Origin: Streptomyces sp. JH14
Lineage (GTDB): Bacteria > Actinomycetota > Actinomycetes > Streptomycetales > Streptomycetaceae
Direction: 5' to 3'
NCBI RefSeq assembly: GCF_029428675.1
Contig: NZ_JAJNEL010000001.1
Span: 186,001 to 250,000, forward strand
DNA: 64,000 nt
The notes under the pieces were generated by a model. It was not told where the DNA came from and did not search any database. It saw nothing but the letters and a program-made list of their open reading frames with translations. The position numbers were made by a program, and so were the translations under genes. Below, piece by piece: positions 1-7,918 of the stretch. Every line of letters begins with the position of its first letter. Position 1 is the first letter of the stretch.

Positions 1-123
1 CGCCCGCAGGGTGTCGCCCATGACGAGCGTGCCCGCGAGGAACGCGACGCCGAGCAGAACGGCGGTGACGGTACCGGCGAACCGGCGTTTGTGGGCGCGG
101 AGCGAGGAGACGCTGAGGCGCAC
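1..123 (-). CDS. FtsX-like ABC transporter permease, N-terminal part
   Basis: Only the first ~40 residues are in the window. Read on the minus strand they give a short basic segment (RLSVSSLRAHKRRFAG) and then a hydrophobic helix ending in LAGTLVMGDTLRA. This is the usual N-terminus of FtsX/MacB-type permeases that work with the ATPase family encoded just upstream. The start is uncertain: the first in-frame GTG is at 123, and a CTG lies a few codons earlier. The gene follows the ATPase by under 20 bp, so the two are co-transcribed. The exported substrate cannot be told from this fragment. Confidence 0.7.
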   Translation of the reverse strand, partial: MRLSVSSLRAHKRRFAGTVTAVLLGVAFLAGTLVMGDTLRA

Positions 124-140
124 AGCGGCGCGCGTGCCGG

Positions 141-932
141 TCAGGGCGTCACCACTGCCCGGCCGGGCGCGGGGTCGAAGGCCTTCAGCCGGTCGAGTAC
201 ACGCTCCGCGGTGGGATCCTGCATCCGGTCGACGAGGCGTCCGTCCGCGAGGAAGACGACCTCGTCGGCGTGGGCGGCGGCGACCGGGTCATGGGTGACC
301 ATGACCACCGTACGGGCGGACTGCCGGACGGTGCGGCCGAGGAGTTGCAGCACCTCCTGGCCGGACCGGGAGTCGAGGTTGCCGGTCGGTTCGTCGGCGA
401 AGACGACGTCGGGACTGCCCGCGAAGGCCCGCGCCACGGCGACCCGCTGCTGCTGGCCGCCGGAGAGTTCGGCGGGCCGGTGGTGCAGGCGGTCCCGCAG
501 GCCCACGGTGTCGATCAGGGCGTCGATCCACTCCTCGTCGCCGCGCTCACCCGCGAGGTCCATGGGGAGGGTGATGTTCTCGGCGACGGTGAGGGTCGGG
601 ACGAGGTTGAAGGCCTGGAAGACGAAGCCGATGCGTTGCCTGCGCAACAGGGTGAGCCGGCGGTCGTCGAGCGCGCTGAGTTCGGTGTCGCCGATGAAGG
701 CGGAGCCTGAGGTGAGGGTGTCGAGTCCGGCGGCGCAGTGCATCAGGGTGGACTTCCCGGAGCCGGAGGGCCCCATGATCGCGGTGAAGCGGCCGGCCGG
801 GAAGTCGACGCTCACCCCGTCCAGGGCCCTGACCTCGGTGTCACCCCTGCCGTAGATCTTCACGGCGTCGACGACGCGGGCGGCGGTGACGGCGTCGGTG
901 GACGTGGCCGTGGTGCGGACCGTGATGGTCAT
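141..932 (-). CDS. ABC transporter ATP-binding protein (MacB/LolD type)
   Basis: This is a 263-residue ABC ATPase that powers the adjacent FtsX-like permease. It has a Walker A motif (GPSGSGKST, near residue 50), a Q-loop (FQAFNLVPTLTV), the signature LSGGQQQRVAVARA and Walker B VVFADEPTGNLDS followed by an H-loop (VMVTHD). The DEPTGNLDS form and the FNLVPTLTVAEN stretch are typical of lipoprotein or antibiotic-peptide exporters that pair with FtsX-fold permeases. The ATG at 932 gives MTITVRTT and overlaps the stop of the upstream SHOCT gene (ATGA), implying translational coupling. The open frame runs further upstream, but that extension is the shadow of the SHOCT gene. Confidence 0.93.
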   Translation of the reverse strand: MTITVRTTATSTDAVTAARVVDAVKIYGRGDTEVRALDGVSVDFPAGRFTAIMGPSGSGKSTLMHCAAGLDTLTSGSAFIGDTELSALDDRRLTLLRRQRIGFVFQAFNLVPTLTVAENITLPMDLAGERGDEEWIDALIDTVGLRDRLHHRPAELSGGQQQRVAVARAFAGSPDVVFADEPTGNLDSRSGQEVLQLLGRTVRQSARTVVMVTHDPVAAAHADEVVFLADGRLVDRMQDPTAERVLDRLKAFDPAPGRAVVTP

Positions 933-1231
933 GCGGCACCGCCACGGCCCGTACGGCCGAACTGCTCCTCCAGGACGGAGAGTCGTCGCCAGTACTCGTC
1001 CTCGTCGATCTCGCCCGCGGCGAAGCGGCGTCCGAGCAGGGTGATGGGCGACTGCTCGACGGGCACGTCCGGGCCGCCGTGTGCCGTGCGCGGGCCCCAG
1101 GGGCCGCGCCGGCCACCGCGCCGGGCGGTACGGCGCAGCACGGTGACGACGGTGACCGCGACGGCCGCCCAGATCAGTGGGAAGAGAAGGATCCATGGTC
1201 CGGGTCCGCCGGAGTGCGCCAGGGTGTTCAT
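929..1231 (-). CDS. SHOCT domain-containing membrane protein
   Basis: This is a 100-residue protein with one transmembrane helix near residues 12-33 (PWILLFPLIWAAVAVTVVTV). An Arg/Gly-rich linker follows, then a C-terminal SHOCT-like segment (ITLLGRRFAAGEIDEDEYWRRLSVLEEQF), in which the pattern LxxRFAxGEIDExEYxxRLxvL is characteristic. SHOCT is a short helical module thought to mediate oligomerisation. It is the first gene of a minus-strand operon with the ATPase and permease (4 bp overlap). The start is the ATG at 1231 (MNTLAHSGG); longer in-frame extension has no coding character. A role as regulator or assembly factor of the ABC exporter is inferred. Confidence 0.85.
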   Translation of the reverse strand: MNTLAHSGGPGPWILLFPLIWAAVAVTVVTVLRRTARRGGRRGPWGPRTAHGGPDVPVEQSPITLLGRRFAAGEIDEDEYWRRLSVLEEQFGRTGRGGAA

Positions 1232-1352
1232 CTCGGTCAGCTCCCTCGGTACGGGGTTCGGTTGCCCGGTTGTCCCGTGTGCTGTTTTCTGTCGCTTCCG
1301 AGCGTGGCTCCGGGTGGGGGTCCGAGTCGTCGTACGGCCAGCGGCCGTGTGC

Positions 1353-1370
1353 GTACCCCTCTGGGAGTAC
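1353..1370. promoter_or_regulatory. 7-4-7 inverted repeat upstream of the SHOCT/ABC operon
   Basis: GTACCCC-TCTG-GGAGTAC is an inverted repeat with one mismatch in a 7-4-7 layout. It lies about 120 bp upstream of the SHOCT start. The same architecture (GTACTCC-N4-GGAGTAC) occurs perfectly at 10390-10407, in front of the two-component system, so both may be bound by the same response regulator. Binding is inferred. Confidence 0.45.
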
Positions 1371-1448
1371 GCGGCGTACGGGCGGCTGCTCCCGTTGGCC
1401 GGCCAAGATCCACGGATCCTGTACCTACTGGTATGTACCGTGCGTCTC

Positions 1449-1846
1449 GTGCGCACTCCGGACCGGCTGATCGAGGCCACCCGGGAGCTCCTGTGGGAAC
1501 GCGGCTAAGGGCTGTCCCGTAGTCCCTGGTGGATCAGCGCGCGGCGTCGGATGTGGTGCATCGCAAGGCGGAGGGGCGTCCTCGTACGGGGCGTATTCGG
1601 GCGTTCCGACAACGCGGCGAGGTGCCGCAGCTGTCGTCGTGCGCCCGCCAGGGATTACGGGACAGCCCTTAGGTGCGCACGAGCCCCAAGGTCATCCAGC
1701 AGCACGCGGGCGCCGGCCAGGGCAGCATGTGACACCACGTCGCGGGCAGGTCCGATCCGGCGCTCGCCGCCGTCGTGCGCACGGCGGCGGACCTGCGACA
1801 GATACGGGACGGCCCGGGATCGGCGTACGAACGGCCGACACCCTGA
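1449..1846 (+). pseudogene. TetR family regulator, interrupted by a MITE-like repeat
   Basis: The start codon GTG 1449 opens VRTPDRLIEATRELLWERG, a typical TetR N-terminus. The frame then ends in a TAA that belongs to the inserted 166 bp repeat (1506-1671). Immediately after the repeat the coding resumes with VRTSPKVIQQHAGAGQGSM, which is the expected helix-turn-helix (TSPxxIQxxAGAGQGSMYHHF), followed by a second defect: the Tyr codon is TGA. The downstream part (HHVAGRSDPALAAVVRTAADLR) still matches the family but ends after ~57 codons. So the gene is dead twice over: an insertion and a nonsense change, plus loss of most of the ligand domain. A site around 1427-1444 (TACCTACTGGTATGTA) may be its old operator; it lies between this relic and the divergent ABC operon, which it may once have repressed. 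Confidence 0.8.
1506..1671 (+). mobile_element. MITE-like repeat, family A, copy 1 (166 bp)
   Basis: This is a non-coding element with terminal inverted repeats (TAAGGGCTGTCCCGTAGTCC and the reverse of GGGATTACGGGACAGCCCTTA). It is about 90% identical by eye, in inverse orientation, to the copies at 53631-53796 and 55262-55426; for example GATCAGCGCGCGGCGTC and GATGTGGTGCATCGCAAGGC recur with few changes. It carries no transposase, so it must be moved in trans. It sits inside the TetR relic. TA at both edges would fit an IS630/Tc1-type target, but the edge bases are not identical enough to prove a duplication. Confidence 0.85.
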
Positions 1847-1954
1847 TCCTGCCGTCGATCGGCGAGCTCGCGACGCGGAACTGCCGGTATGCGGGCTCGG
1901 CGGCCGTGGAGCAGCGGCACGAGGAGTGTCCTGCCGGCGCTCCACGGCACCTGT

Positions 1955-3169
1955 TCAGGCCAGTGCGCTCAGCGGGTCGTCGAGAACCGGCTGCCAGGCC
2001 AGTTCGGCTGCGCCGACCAGGCTGTTGTGATCGAGAGTGCACGGCAGGATCGGCACACTGCCGCTGCGCCCCCACAGGCTGCGGTCGGCGACGACGGCGC
2101 GCAGCCGATCCGGGGCGGCGTCGAGCAGTGCGCGGTGCAGTCCGCCGAGGATGATGCGGTCCGGGTTGAGGATGTTGACCAGTCCGGCCAGTCCCAGGCC
2201 GAGCCGGTCGATGAGCTCCTCGGCCGCGGCCCGGACGGCCGGGTCCTCGTACTCCGTACGCAGCAGGTCGCTCGCCTGCTTGAGCAGGGATTCCTCCGGT
2301 CCCGGTGTGCGGCGGGCGGCGGTCAGGAAGGCGAGCGGGTCGGTCTCGACGTCGAGGCAGCCGCGTCCGCCGCAGTGACAGGGGCGTCCTTCGGGGTTCA
2401 CGGTGAGATGCCCGACTTCGAGGGCCAGTCCCGAACTTCCGGTGTGCAGACGGCCGTCGAGCACGAGGGCCCCGCCGACGCCGCGGTGGCCGGTGGCCAC
2501 GCAGAGCAGATGCTGGGCTCCGCGGCCGGCGCCGTGGCGGTGCTCGGCGAGCGCGGCGAGGTTGACGTCGTTCCCGGTGAACGCGGGGCCGGAGATACCT
2601 GCTTCACGTACACACGTGGCGAAGATCTCACGGACCTGGGCGCCTGCCGGCCAGGCGATGTGCAGCGGGTTGAGCGCGGTGCCCTCCGGTTCGGCCACCG
2701 CGGAGGGGACGGCGAGGCCCGCGCCGACGCAGCGCAGTCCGCTGTCGCGCAGCAACCGGGCGCAGGCATCGACGACTTCGCCCACGACCTGCGCCGGGTC
2801 CGAGGTGACCGTGACGCAGCCGGGGTCGGTGGCGACGAGGCGGCCGCCGAGGCCCACCAGCGCGGCACGGAACCCGTCGGCATGCACCTGCGCGGCGATG
2901 GCGACCGGGCCGGACTCCCGAATGGCCAGCCGGTGAGAGGGGCGGCCCTGCGAGCCCGCCGCGGAACCGGGGCTGGAGTCGACGCGGATGAGGCCGAGCG
3001 CCTCCAGTTCCGCGGCGACCGCACCGGCGGTCGCGCGGGTGACGCCGAGCTCGGAGGTGAGCACGGCACGCGTGGGTGCGCGCCCTGTGTGGACCAGTTC
3101 CAGCGCGGGCCCGAGCGCGCTCCGGCCCCTCTCCAGCTTCGTCCGGGTGGTGGTCGCCTTGCCGTTCAT
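1955..3169 (-). CDS. ROK family transcriptional regulator
   Basis: The protein has 404 residues in two parts. The N-terminal ~75 residues form a winged helix (PTRAVLTSELGVTRATAGAVAAELEALGLI). Residues ~85-400 form a ROK domain with a structural zinc site (CHCGGRGCLDVE after LEVGHLTV) and a GNDVNLAALAE motif. The phosphate-binding DxGGT motif of ROK sugar kinases is absent (HADGFRAALVG instead), so it should sense a sugar but not phosphorylate it. The start is ATG 3169 (MNGKATTTRTKLERG); the upstream in-frame stretch lacks a good ribosome site. It is divergent from the MFS gene at 3391, its likely target. Confidence 0.9.
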   Translation of the reverse strand: MNGKATTTRTKLERGRSALGPALELVHTGRAPTRAVLTSELGVTRATAGAVAAELEALGLIRVDSSPGSAAGSQGRPSHRLAIRESGPVAIAAQVHADGFRAALVGLGGRLVATDPGCVTVTSDPAQVVGEVVDACARLLRDSGLRCVGAGLAVPSAVAEPEGTALNPLHIAWPAGAQVREIFATCVREAGISGPAFTGNDVNLAALAEHRHGAGRGAQHLLCVATGHRGVGGALVLDGRLHTGSSGLALEVGHLTVNPEGRPCHCGGRGCLDVETDPLAFLTAARRTPGPEESLLKQASDLLRTEYEDPAVRAAAEELIDRLGLGLAGLVNILNPDRIILGGLHRALLDAAPDRLRAVVADRSLWGRSGSVPILPCTLDHNSLVGAAELAWQPVLDDPLSALA

Positions 3170-3354
3170 GGGGGCGAGTCTCCCATGATCCTGAGCGACT
3201 GCCGACGCCCCGGTGGCGGGCTCCTGCCCGCTTCCGGCCACGGCGGACGCACCCGCGGCCCATGGTGATCGCCGCGTGCGTCCACCGCGGTCGCCTCTCC
3301 CGGTCATGGCCGTCACCCCCTTTGCGGTCGTGGCAGCCACGGTGTCCGGCCGTC

Positions 3355-3384
3355 TTGCATCCGTTGCCCGGCGGCCCCTATGCT
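3355..3384 (+). promoter_or_regulatory. Promoter of a leaderless MFS mRNA
   Basis: TTGCAT (3355-3360), an 18 bp spacer and TATGCT (3379-3384) make a good vegetative promoter. Six bases separate the -10 box from the GTG at 3391, so transcription should begin at the start codon itself. No Shine-Dalgarno sequence precedes that GTG, which agrees with leaderless translation. Confidence 0.65.
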
Positions 3385-3390
3385 TCTTTT

Positions 3391-4608
3391 GTGCCGCAAC
3401 TAAACAAACTGCGGACGGCCCAGTCGGGGGGACCAGACGGAGACACCGTCCCACCCTCGTCGGCCCGCCTCCGTACCGCGCTGACCGTGTTCTTCGCCCT
3501 CGACGGCTTCCTTTTCGCCGGGTGGGTGGTCCGGATCCCGGCCATCAAGCACCAGACCGGCGCCTCCGCCTCCACGCTCGGCCTCGCACTGCTGGGCGTC
3601 TCCGCCGGGGCGGTCATCACCATGATGCTCGCCGGCGGGCTATGCCGACGGTTCGGCAGCCACCCCGTGACCGTGGTCTGCGGAGTGCTGCTCTCACTGG
3701 CCATCGCCCTGCCCGCACAGACGCATTCGGCGCTCTCGCTCGGTCTCGTCCTGCTGGTCTTCGGCTCCGCGTACGGCGCGATGAACGTCGCGATGAACAG
3801 CGCCGCGGTCGACCTGGTCGCGGGTCTGCGGCGTCCCGTGATGCCCAGCTTCCACGCCGCGTTCAGCCTCGGTGGCATGCTCGGCGCCGGCCTCGGCGGA
3901 CTGGTCGCCGGCGGGCTCACCCCCGCCACCCACCTCCTCATCCTCACCGGGGTCGGACTGCTCGTCACCGCCGCCGCCGGACCGACCCTGCTGCGGCACC
4001 GGGCTCCTCGAACCGTGTCCGTGGCCGACCGCACCGAGCAGCCGCGCCGGATGACCGGGCGCGCCCGCAACGTGGTGCTGCTGTTCGGCGTGATCGCGCT
4101 CTGCACCGCGTACGGGGAAGGCGCACTGGCCGACTGGAGCGCGCTCCACCTGGAACAGGACCTGCACGCCCGCCCGGGGATCGCCGCCGCCGGATACTCC
4201 CTGTTCGCCCTGGCCATGACCGCGGGCCGGCTCACCGGCACCGCGCTGCTGGAACGGCTCGGGCAGACCCGCACGCTCGTCGCGGGCGGCGCGACGGGCG
4301 CGGCCGGAATGCTCCTCGGATCGCTCGCACCGACGACCTGGCTCGCCCTTCTCGGCTTCGCCGTCGCCGGACTCGGCCTGGCGAACATCTTCCCTGTCGC
4401 GGTCGGCCGGGCCGGCGAGCTGGCCGGCCCGAGCGGAGTGGCCGCGGCGTCGACGATCGGCTACGGCGGGATGCTGCTCGGGCCGCCCGCGATCGGGTTC
4501 CTGGCCGACTGGTTCTCGCTGCCGTTGGCCCTCACGACGGTGGCGGTGCTGGCAGGTGCGGCCGCGGCGCTGGGGTACGCGGCACGTCATGCGACGGCCC
4601 GCGTCTGA
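3391..4608 (+). CDS. MFS transporter
   Basis: This 405-residue major facilitator protein has about 12 predicted membrane helices. It begins MPQLNKLRTAQSGG (GTG start), and the first helix region reads VFFALDGFLFAGWVVRIPAIKHQTGAS. That WVxRIPxIK pattern and the MNVAMNSAAVDLVAGLRRPVMPSFHAAFSLG stretch resemble the YbjJ/FucP-like branch of sugar or small-molecule transporters. The GTG at 3391 is chosen because a promoter ends six bases upstream. The divergent ROK regulator suggests a sugar-like inducer; substrate and direction of transport are not known. Confidence 0.88.
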   Translation: MPQLNKLRTAQSGGPDGDTVPPSSARLRTALTVFFALDGFLFAGWVVRIPAIKHQTGASASTLGLALLGVSAGAVITMMLAGGLCRRFGSHPVTVVCGVLLSLAIALPAQTHSALSLGLVLLVFGSAYGAMNVAMNSAAVDLVAGLRRPVMPSFHAAFSLGGMLGAGLGGLVAGGLTPATHLLILTGVGLLVTAAAGPTLLRHRAPRTVSVADRTEQPRRMTGRARNVVLLFGVIALCTAYGEGALADWSALHLEQDLHARPGIAAAGYSLFALAMTAGRLTGTALLERLGQTRTLVAGGATGAAGMLLGSLAPTTWLALLGFAVAGLGLANIFPVAVGRAGELAGPSGVAAASTIGYGGMLLGPPAIGFLADWFSLPLALTTVAVLAGAAAALGYAARHATARV

Positions 4609-4632
4609 TCCCCGTACGACGCACATGCCGGT

Positions 4633-4650
4633 CTGAGTAAGCGTACTCAG
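4633..4650. promoter_or_regulatory. Perfect 7-4-7 palindrome (CTGAGTA-N4-TACTCAG)
   Basis: CTGAGTA-AGCG-TACTCAG is a perfect inverted repeat 60 bp upstream of the small membrane-protein gene at 4710 and 25 bp after the MFS stop. It is too short on GC to be a terminator and is better read as an operator. Its half-site order is the reverse of the GTACTCC-N4-GGAGTAC type, so it is probably bound by a different regulator. Confidence 0.5.
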
Positions 4651-4709
4651 GCGGGACCGGCTCCCCGGCCGCACGATGGGAGATATCGACCATCTACGGG
4701 GAGCAGGCC

Positions 4710-5078
4710 ATGGACAAGCCGGTCAGGAACACGCAGCACCTCCGCACGCTCGCACGGCTGACCTTCGGCAACGCCGCCTCGCTGACCTACCTCGGGGTGG
4801 TCCTGGCGACAGCGGTGTTCGTCGCCGTGGACACCCTGTTCGTCGCGCACGAGGACGCCTCGTTCGCGGGCGTCTGGCTGTTCCTTCTCGCGGCGCCCAC
4901 GGTGTTCGTGTTCTTCGCCGCCGGCTCCGTGTGGGGAACGGACACGGCCGGACCGGCCTGGTTCCTCTATCTCGCCCTCGTCGTGTCCGTCCTCGTGCAG
5001 GCGCTCGCCCTCGGCTGGTTCGTACGGCTGGTGCGCGGCGGGGGACGGTCCCGTACCGCCCGTCCCCAGGGCGTCTGA
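4710..5078 (+). CDS. Small integral membrane protein (SCO4225-like)
   Basis: The protein has 122 residues. Three hydrophobic helices can be seen near residues 23-43 (ASLTYLGVVLATAVFVAVDTL), 53-75 (VWLFLLAAPTVFVFFAAGSVW) and 83-105, with a basic C-terminal tail. The sequence FxNxASxxYLGVV...DTLFVAHEDASFAGVWLF fits, from memory, a Streptomyces-restricted family named after SCO4225. No function is known. The ATG at 4710 follows ACGGGGAGCAGGCC, with GGGGAG as ribosome site. A perfect palindrome lies 60 bp upstream, so the gene is probably regulated. Confidence 0.75.
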   Translation: MDKPVRNTQHLRTLARLTFGNAASLTYLGVVLATAVFVAVDTLFVAHEDASFAGVWLFLLAAPTVFVFFAAGSVWGTDTAGPAWFLYLALVVSVLVQALALGWFVRLVRGGGRSRTARPQGV

Positions 5079-5099
5079 GCCACTGGCACAATCTCCGCC

Positions 5100-5861
5100 A
5101 TGGAGATCACGAACCACGTCAAGTCCCTCATGGAAGCAGGCCACTTGCTGGCCGCCGCGGCGGAGCAGGCCGGGCCTGGCGCTTCGGTGCCGACATGCCC
5201 GGGCTGGCAGGTGCGCAATCTGCTCCGGCACACCGGCATGGTGCACCGCTGGGCCACCGCATACGTCGCCGACGGCCACACCTCGTACCACCCGGACGGC
5301 GGGGAACCCGACCTGGACGGCGGGGAGTTGCTCGACTGGTTCCGCGAGGGACACAGTCTGCTGGTGAACGCGCTGGCGAGCGCCCCGGCAGACCTGGAGT
5401 GCTGGACCTTTCTGCCCGCACCCTCCCCCCTGGCGTTCTGGGCACGGCGGCAGGCGCACGAGACGACGATTCACCGGGTGGACGCCGAGTCCGCGCAGGG
5501 CGGCCCGCTCTCGCCGGTGGCGGCCGGGCAGGCGCTGGACGGGATCGACGAGCTGCTGCTCGGCCTCCACGCCCGCCCGAAGAGCAGGGTGCGCACCGAT
5601 GCACCACGCACTCTGCGGGTGCGCGCCACGGACACGGGCGACGCATGGACCGTACGGCTCTCGCCCGAGCCGCCGCAGGCGGTACACGAGCCGGAGGCCG
5701 ACTCGCAGGGGGCGGAATCCGTCGACTGCGAACTGAGCGGGACGGCCGAGGGGCTCTATCTGACGCTCTGGAACAGGCTGCCGCTCACCGCGGTCACCGT
5801 GACAGGTGACCGGGGACTGGCTCGCCTGTGGTGCGAGAACTCCGGGGTCACCTGGTCCTGA
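5100..5861 (+). CDS. Maleylpyruvate isomerase family mycothiol-dependent enzyme
   Basis: This 253-residue protein has the MDMPI layout. The N-terminal DinB-like four-helix domain (residues ~10-155) contains VPTCPGWQVRNLLRHTGMVHRWATAYV and the metal-ligand helix FWARRQAHETTIHRVDAE, where the His/Glu pattern fits a metal-binding site. The C-terminal alpha/beta domain (residues ~165-250) ends in LWNRLPLTAVTVTGDRGLARLWCENSGVTWS. Members use mycothiol, the actinobacterial thiol, as cofactor; substrates of most Streptomyces paralogues are unknown. It starts 21 bp after the preceding small membrane-protein gene, in the same orientation. Confidence 0.9.
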   Translation: MEITNHVKSLMEAGHLLAAAAEQAGPGASVPTCPGWQVRNLLRHTGMVHRWATAYVADGHTSYHPDGGEPDLDGGELLDWFREGHSLLVNALASAPADLECWTFLPAPSPLAFWARRQAHETTIHRVDAESAQGGPLSPVAAGQALDGIDELLLGLHARPKSRVRTDAPRTLRVRATDTGDAWTVRLSPEPPQAVHEPEADSQGAESVDCELSGTAEGLYLTLWNRLPLTAVTVTGDRGLARLWCENSGVTWS

Positions 5862-5914
5862 CGGACGTACGGGACCGACGGCCGGGTGGTCCCCAGCCGC
5901 GGTCCGCACCGCGG

Positions 5915-6316
5915 TCAGCCGGCCGCGCCGTCCAGCATCCGGGCGAGCACCGACCGCTGCAACGGCTTCACCTCGGCATGACGCGCCCGGCCCTTCGCCG
6001 TCAGCTCGACCTGGACGCCGCGCCGGTCCTCGCTGCACATCCCGCGGCGCACGAGGTCGTCCTTCTCCAGCCGGGCGATCAGCCGCGACAGCGCACTCTG
6101 ACTCAGATGGACCCGGGAGGCCAGTTCCTGGACGCGACAGGCGGCGCCGCCGCCCTGCGACGCGCCTTCGGCCAGGACGTCGAGCACCTCGAAGTCGCTG
6201 GCGCCGAGACCGTGCCGATGCAGCGCGCGATCGAGCTCGCAGAGCGTCCTGGCGTGCAGCGCAAGGATGTCCCGCCACTCTTCCACGAGCACCCGCTCGG
6301 GCTTGTTCGCTGCCAT
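5915..6316 (-). CDS. MarR family transcriptional regulator
   Basis: This is a 133-residue winged-helix protein. Helices around residues 15-50 form the dimer arm (ALHARTLCELDRALHRHGLGASDFEVLDVLAEG). The recognition segment is RVQELASRVHLSQSALSRLIARLEKDDLVRR, and the wing is MCSEDRRGVQVELTAKG, the hallmark DRRG...LTxxG. The gene is divergent from an EmrB/QacA-type exporter, with a 13 bp palindrome (6370-6382) between them. It most likely represses the exporter and is released by a small toxic ligand. Confidence 0.92.
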   Translation of the reverse strand: MAANKPERVLVEEWRDILALHARTLCELDRALHRHGLGASDFEVLDVLAEGASQGGGAACRVQELASRVHLSQSALSRLIARLEKDDLVRRGMCSEDRRGVQVELTAKGRARHAEVKPLQRSVLARMLDGAAG

Positions 6317-6368
6317 ATCCGCACGTTAGCAGAGATGAGGCCGTTTGTTGCATCGGAATTAAATGCGC

Positions 6369-6396
6369 TTGCATTCAATGCATGTGCATGTATCTT
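6369..6396 (+). promoter_or_regulatory. Promoter plus MarR operator for the leaderless exporter gene
   Basis: TTGCAT (6369-6374), 16 bp and TATCTT (6391-6396) precede the ATG at 6404 by seven bases, so the mRNA is probably leaderless. A perfect palindrome TGCATT-C-AATGCA (6370-6382) overlaps the -35 box, and another ATGCATGTGCAT motif follows it. This is a natural repressor site for the divergent MarR protein. Confidence 0.6.
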
Positions 6397-6403
6397 CTTG
6401 CTT

Positions 6404-7903
6404 ATGACCACTGCGCCCAACGGCCCCGATTCCCCTGCCCGATGGAGCCCACGCCTGTGGGGCACGCTGCTCGTGCTCTGCGCCGCGATGTTCCTGGACG
6501 CCCTCGACGTCTCCATGGTCGGCGTCGCCCTGCCGTCCATCGCCGACGATCTCGATCTGACCACTTCGACCCTTCAGTGGATCGTCAGCGGATACATCCT
6601 TGGCTACGGCGGACTGCTACTCCTCGGCGGCCGCGCCGCCGATCTGCTCGGCCGGCGCCGGGTCTTCCTGATCGCACTCGCCGTCTTCGCCCTCGCCTCG
6701 CTGCTCGGCGGATTCGTCGACTCCGGCCCTCTCCTGATCGCGAGCCGCTTCATCAAGGGACTGAGCGCCGCGTTCACCGCGCCGGCCGGGCTCTCGATCA
6801 TCACCACGACCTTCAAGGAGGGCCCACAGCGCAACCGCGCCCTGTCCATCTACACCACCTGCGCGGCCACCGGCTTCTCCATGGGCCTGGTCCTGTCCGG
6901 TCTGCTCACCCAGCTCTCGTGGCGCTGGACGATGCTGCTGCCCGCCCCCATCGCACTGATCGCCCTCGTCGCAGGGCTGAGGCTGATCCCGCACAGCGAC
7001 CGCGAGGACACCCATCGCGGATACGACCTCCCGGGCGCCGTCACCGGCACGGCCTCCATGCTGCTACTGGTGTTCACCGTCGTCCAGGCCCCGGAGGCGG
7101 GCTGGGCCTCCGCCCGCACGCTGCTGTCGTTCCTCGCCGTCGCCGTACTGCTCACCGTCTTCGTCACCATCGAGCGGCGCACCGCGAACCCGCTGGTCCG
7201 GCTCGGCGTGCTGCGCTCGGGCAGCCAGGTCAGGGCGCAACTGGGCGCCGCGGCGTTCTTCGGAAGCTACGTCGGCTTCCAGTTCCTGGTCACGCAGTAC
7301 ATGCAGTCGCTGCTCGGCTGGTCGGCCCTGCAGACGGCACTGGCCTTCCTGCCCGCGGGCGTACTGGTCGCCCTGTCGTCGACGAAGATCGGTGATGTGG
7401 TGGACCGGTTCGGGACGCCGCGCGTGATCGCGGCCGGCTTCACCTTCCTCGTCGTCGGATACGCACTCTTCCTGCGGATCACCCTCACTCCGTCGTACGC
7501 AGCGGTCATCCTGCCGTCGATGCTGCTGCTGGGCGCGGCCTGCGCACTGACCTTCCCGTCCCTCAACATCCAGGCCACCAATGGCGTCGACGACGACGAG
7601 CAGGGCATGGTGTCGGGCCTGCTGAACACGTCCATCCAGGTCGGCGGGGCGATCTTCCTGGCCGTCGTGACCGCGGTGATCACCGCGCACGGCAGCGGCG
7701 ACGGCTCCCCGCAGGCGGTCCTCGACAGCTACCGGCCCGGTCTCGTGGTCGTGACGGTGATCGCGTTCGGCGGGCTGCTGATCACCCTGTCCGGGTTGCT
7801 CCGCCGCAGGCCCGCGGGGCACTCCGTGCTGGTCGCGTCGTCCGCCGGCGACCGGGCGGCCGCCGAGGCGGCAGCCGTTGAGAGGGTGACGGTCCGGGAC
7901 TGA
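6404..7903 (+). CDS. MFS transporter, DHA2 (EmrB/QacA) family
   Basis: This 499-residue drug exporter of the 14-helix family begins MTTAPNGPDSPARWSPRLWG. Motif D1 appears as LDALDVSMVGVALPSIADDLDLTTSTLQWIVSGYILGYGG, the classic D-V-N/S-ALP...LQW signature, and motif A as GGRAADLLGRRRVF. The C-terminus is soluble and basic. It is expected to expel lipophilic compounds using the proton gradient. The ATG at 6404 is supported by the promoter seven bases upstream. The divergent MarR gene is the likely repressor. Confidence 0.92.
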   Translation: MTTAPNGPDSPARWSPRLWGTLLVLCAAMFLDALDVSMVGVALPSIADDLDLTTSTLQWIVSGYILGYGGLLLLGGRAADLLGRRRVFLIALAVFALASLLGGFVDSGPLLIASRFIKGLSAAFTAPAGLSIITTTFKEGPQRNRALSIYTTCAATGFSMGLVLSGLLTQLSWRWTMLLPAPIALIALVAGLRLIPHSDREDTHRGYDLPGAVTGTASMLLLVFTVVQAPEAGWASARTLLSFLAVAVLLTVFVTIERRTANPLVRLGVLRSGSQVRAQLGAAAFFGSYVGFQFLVTQYMQSLLGWSALQTALAFLPAGVLVALSSTKIGDVVDRFGTPRVIAAGFTFLVVGYALFLRITLTPSYAAVILPSMLLLGAACALTFPSLNIQATNGVDDDEQGMVSGLLNTSIQVGGAIFLAVVTAVITAHGSGDGSPQAVLDSYRPGLVVVTVIAFGGLLITLSGLLRRRPAGHSVLVASSAGDRAAAEAAAVERVTVRD

Positions 7904-7918
7904 CCGGCCGAACCGCTG

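Noticed and set aside
1551..2030. Plus-strand frames across the family-A MITE (e.g. 1551-2030) as genes
   Set aside because: They run through a non-coding repeat and the TetR relic, and no frame matches in the other MITE copies.
3076..3390. Extending the MFS gene at 3391 to the ATG at 3076
   Set aside because: That stretch overlaps the start of the divergent ROK gene and is Arg/Ser-rich; the promoter at 3355-3384 makes a GTG 3391 start much more likely.
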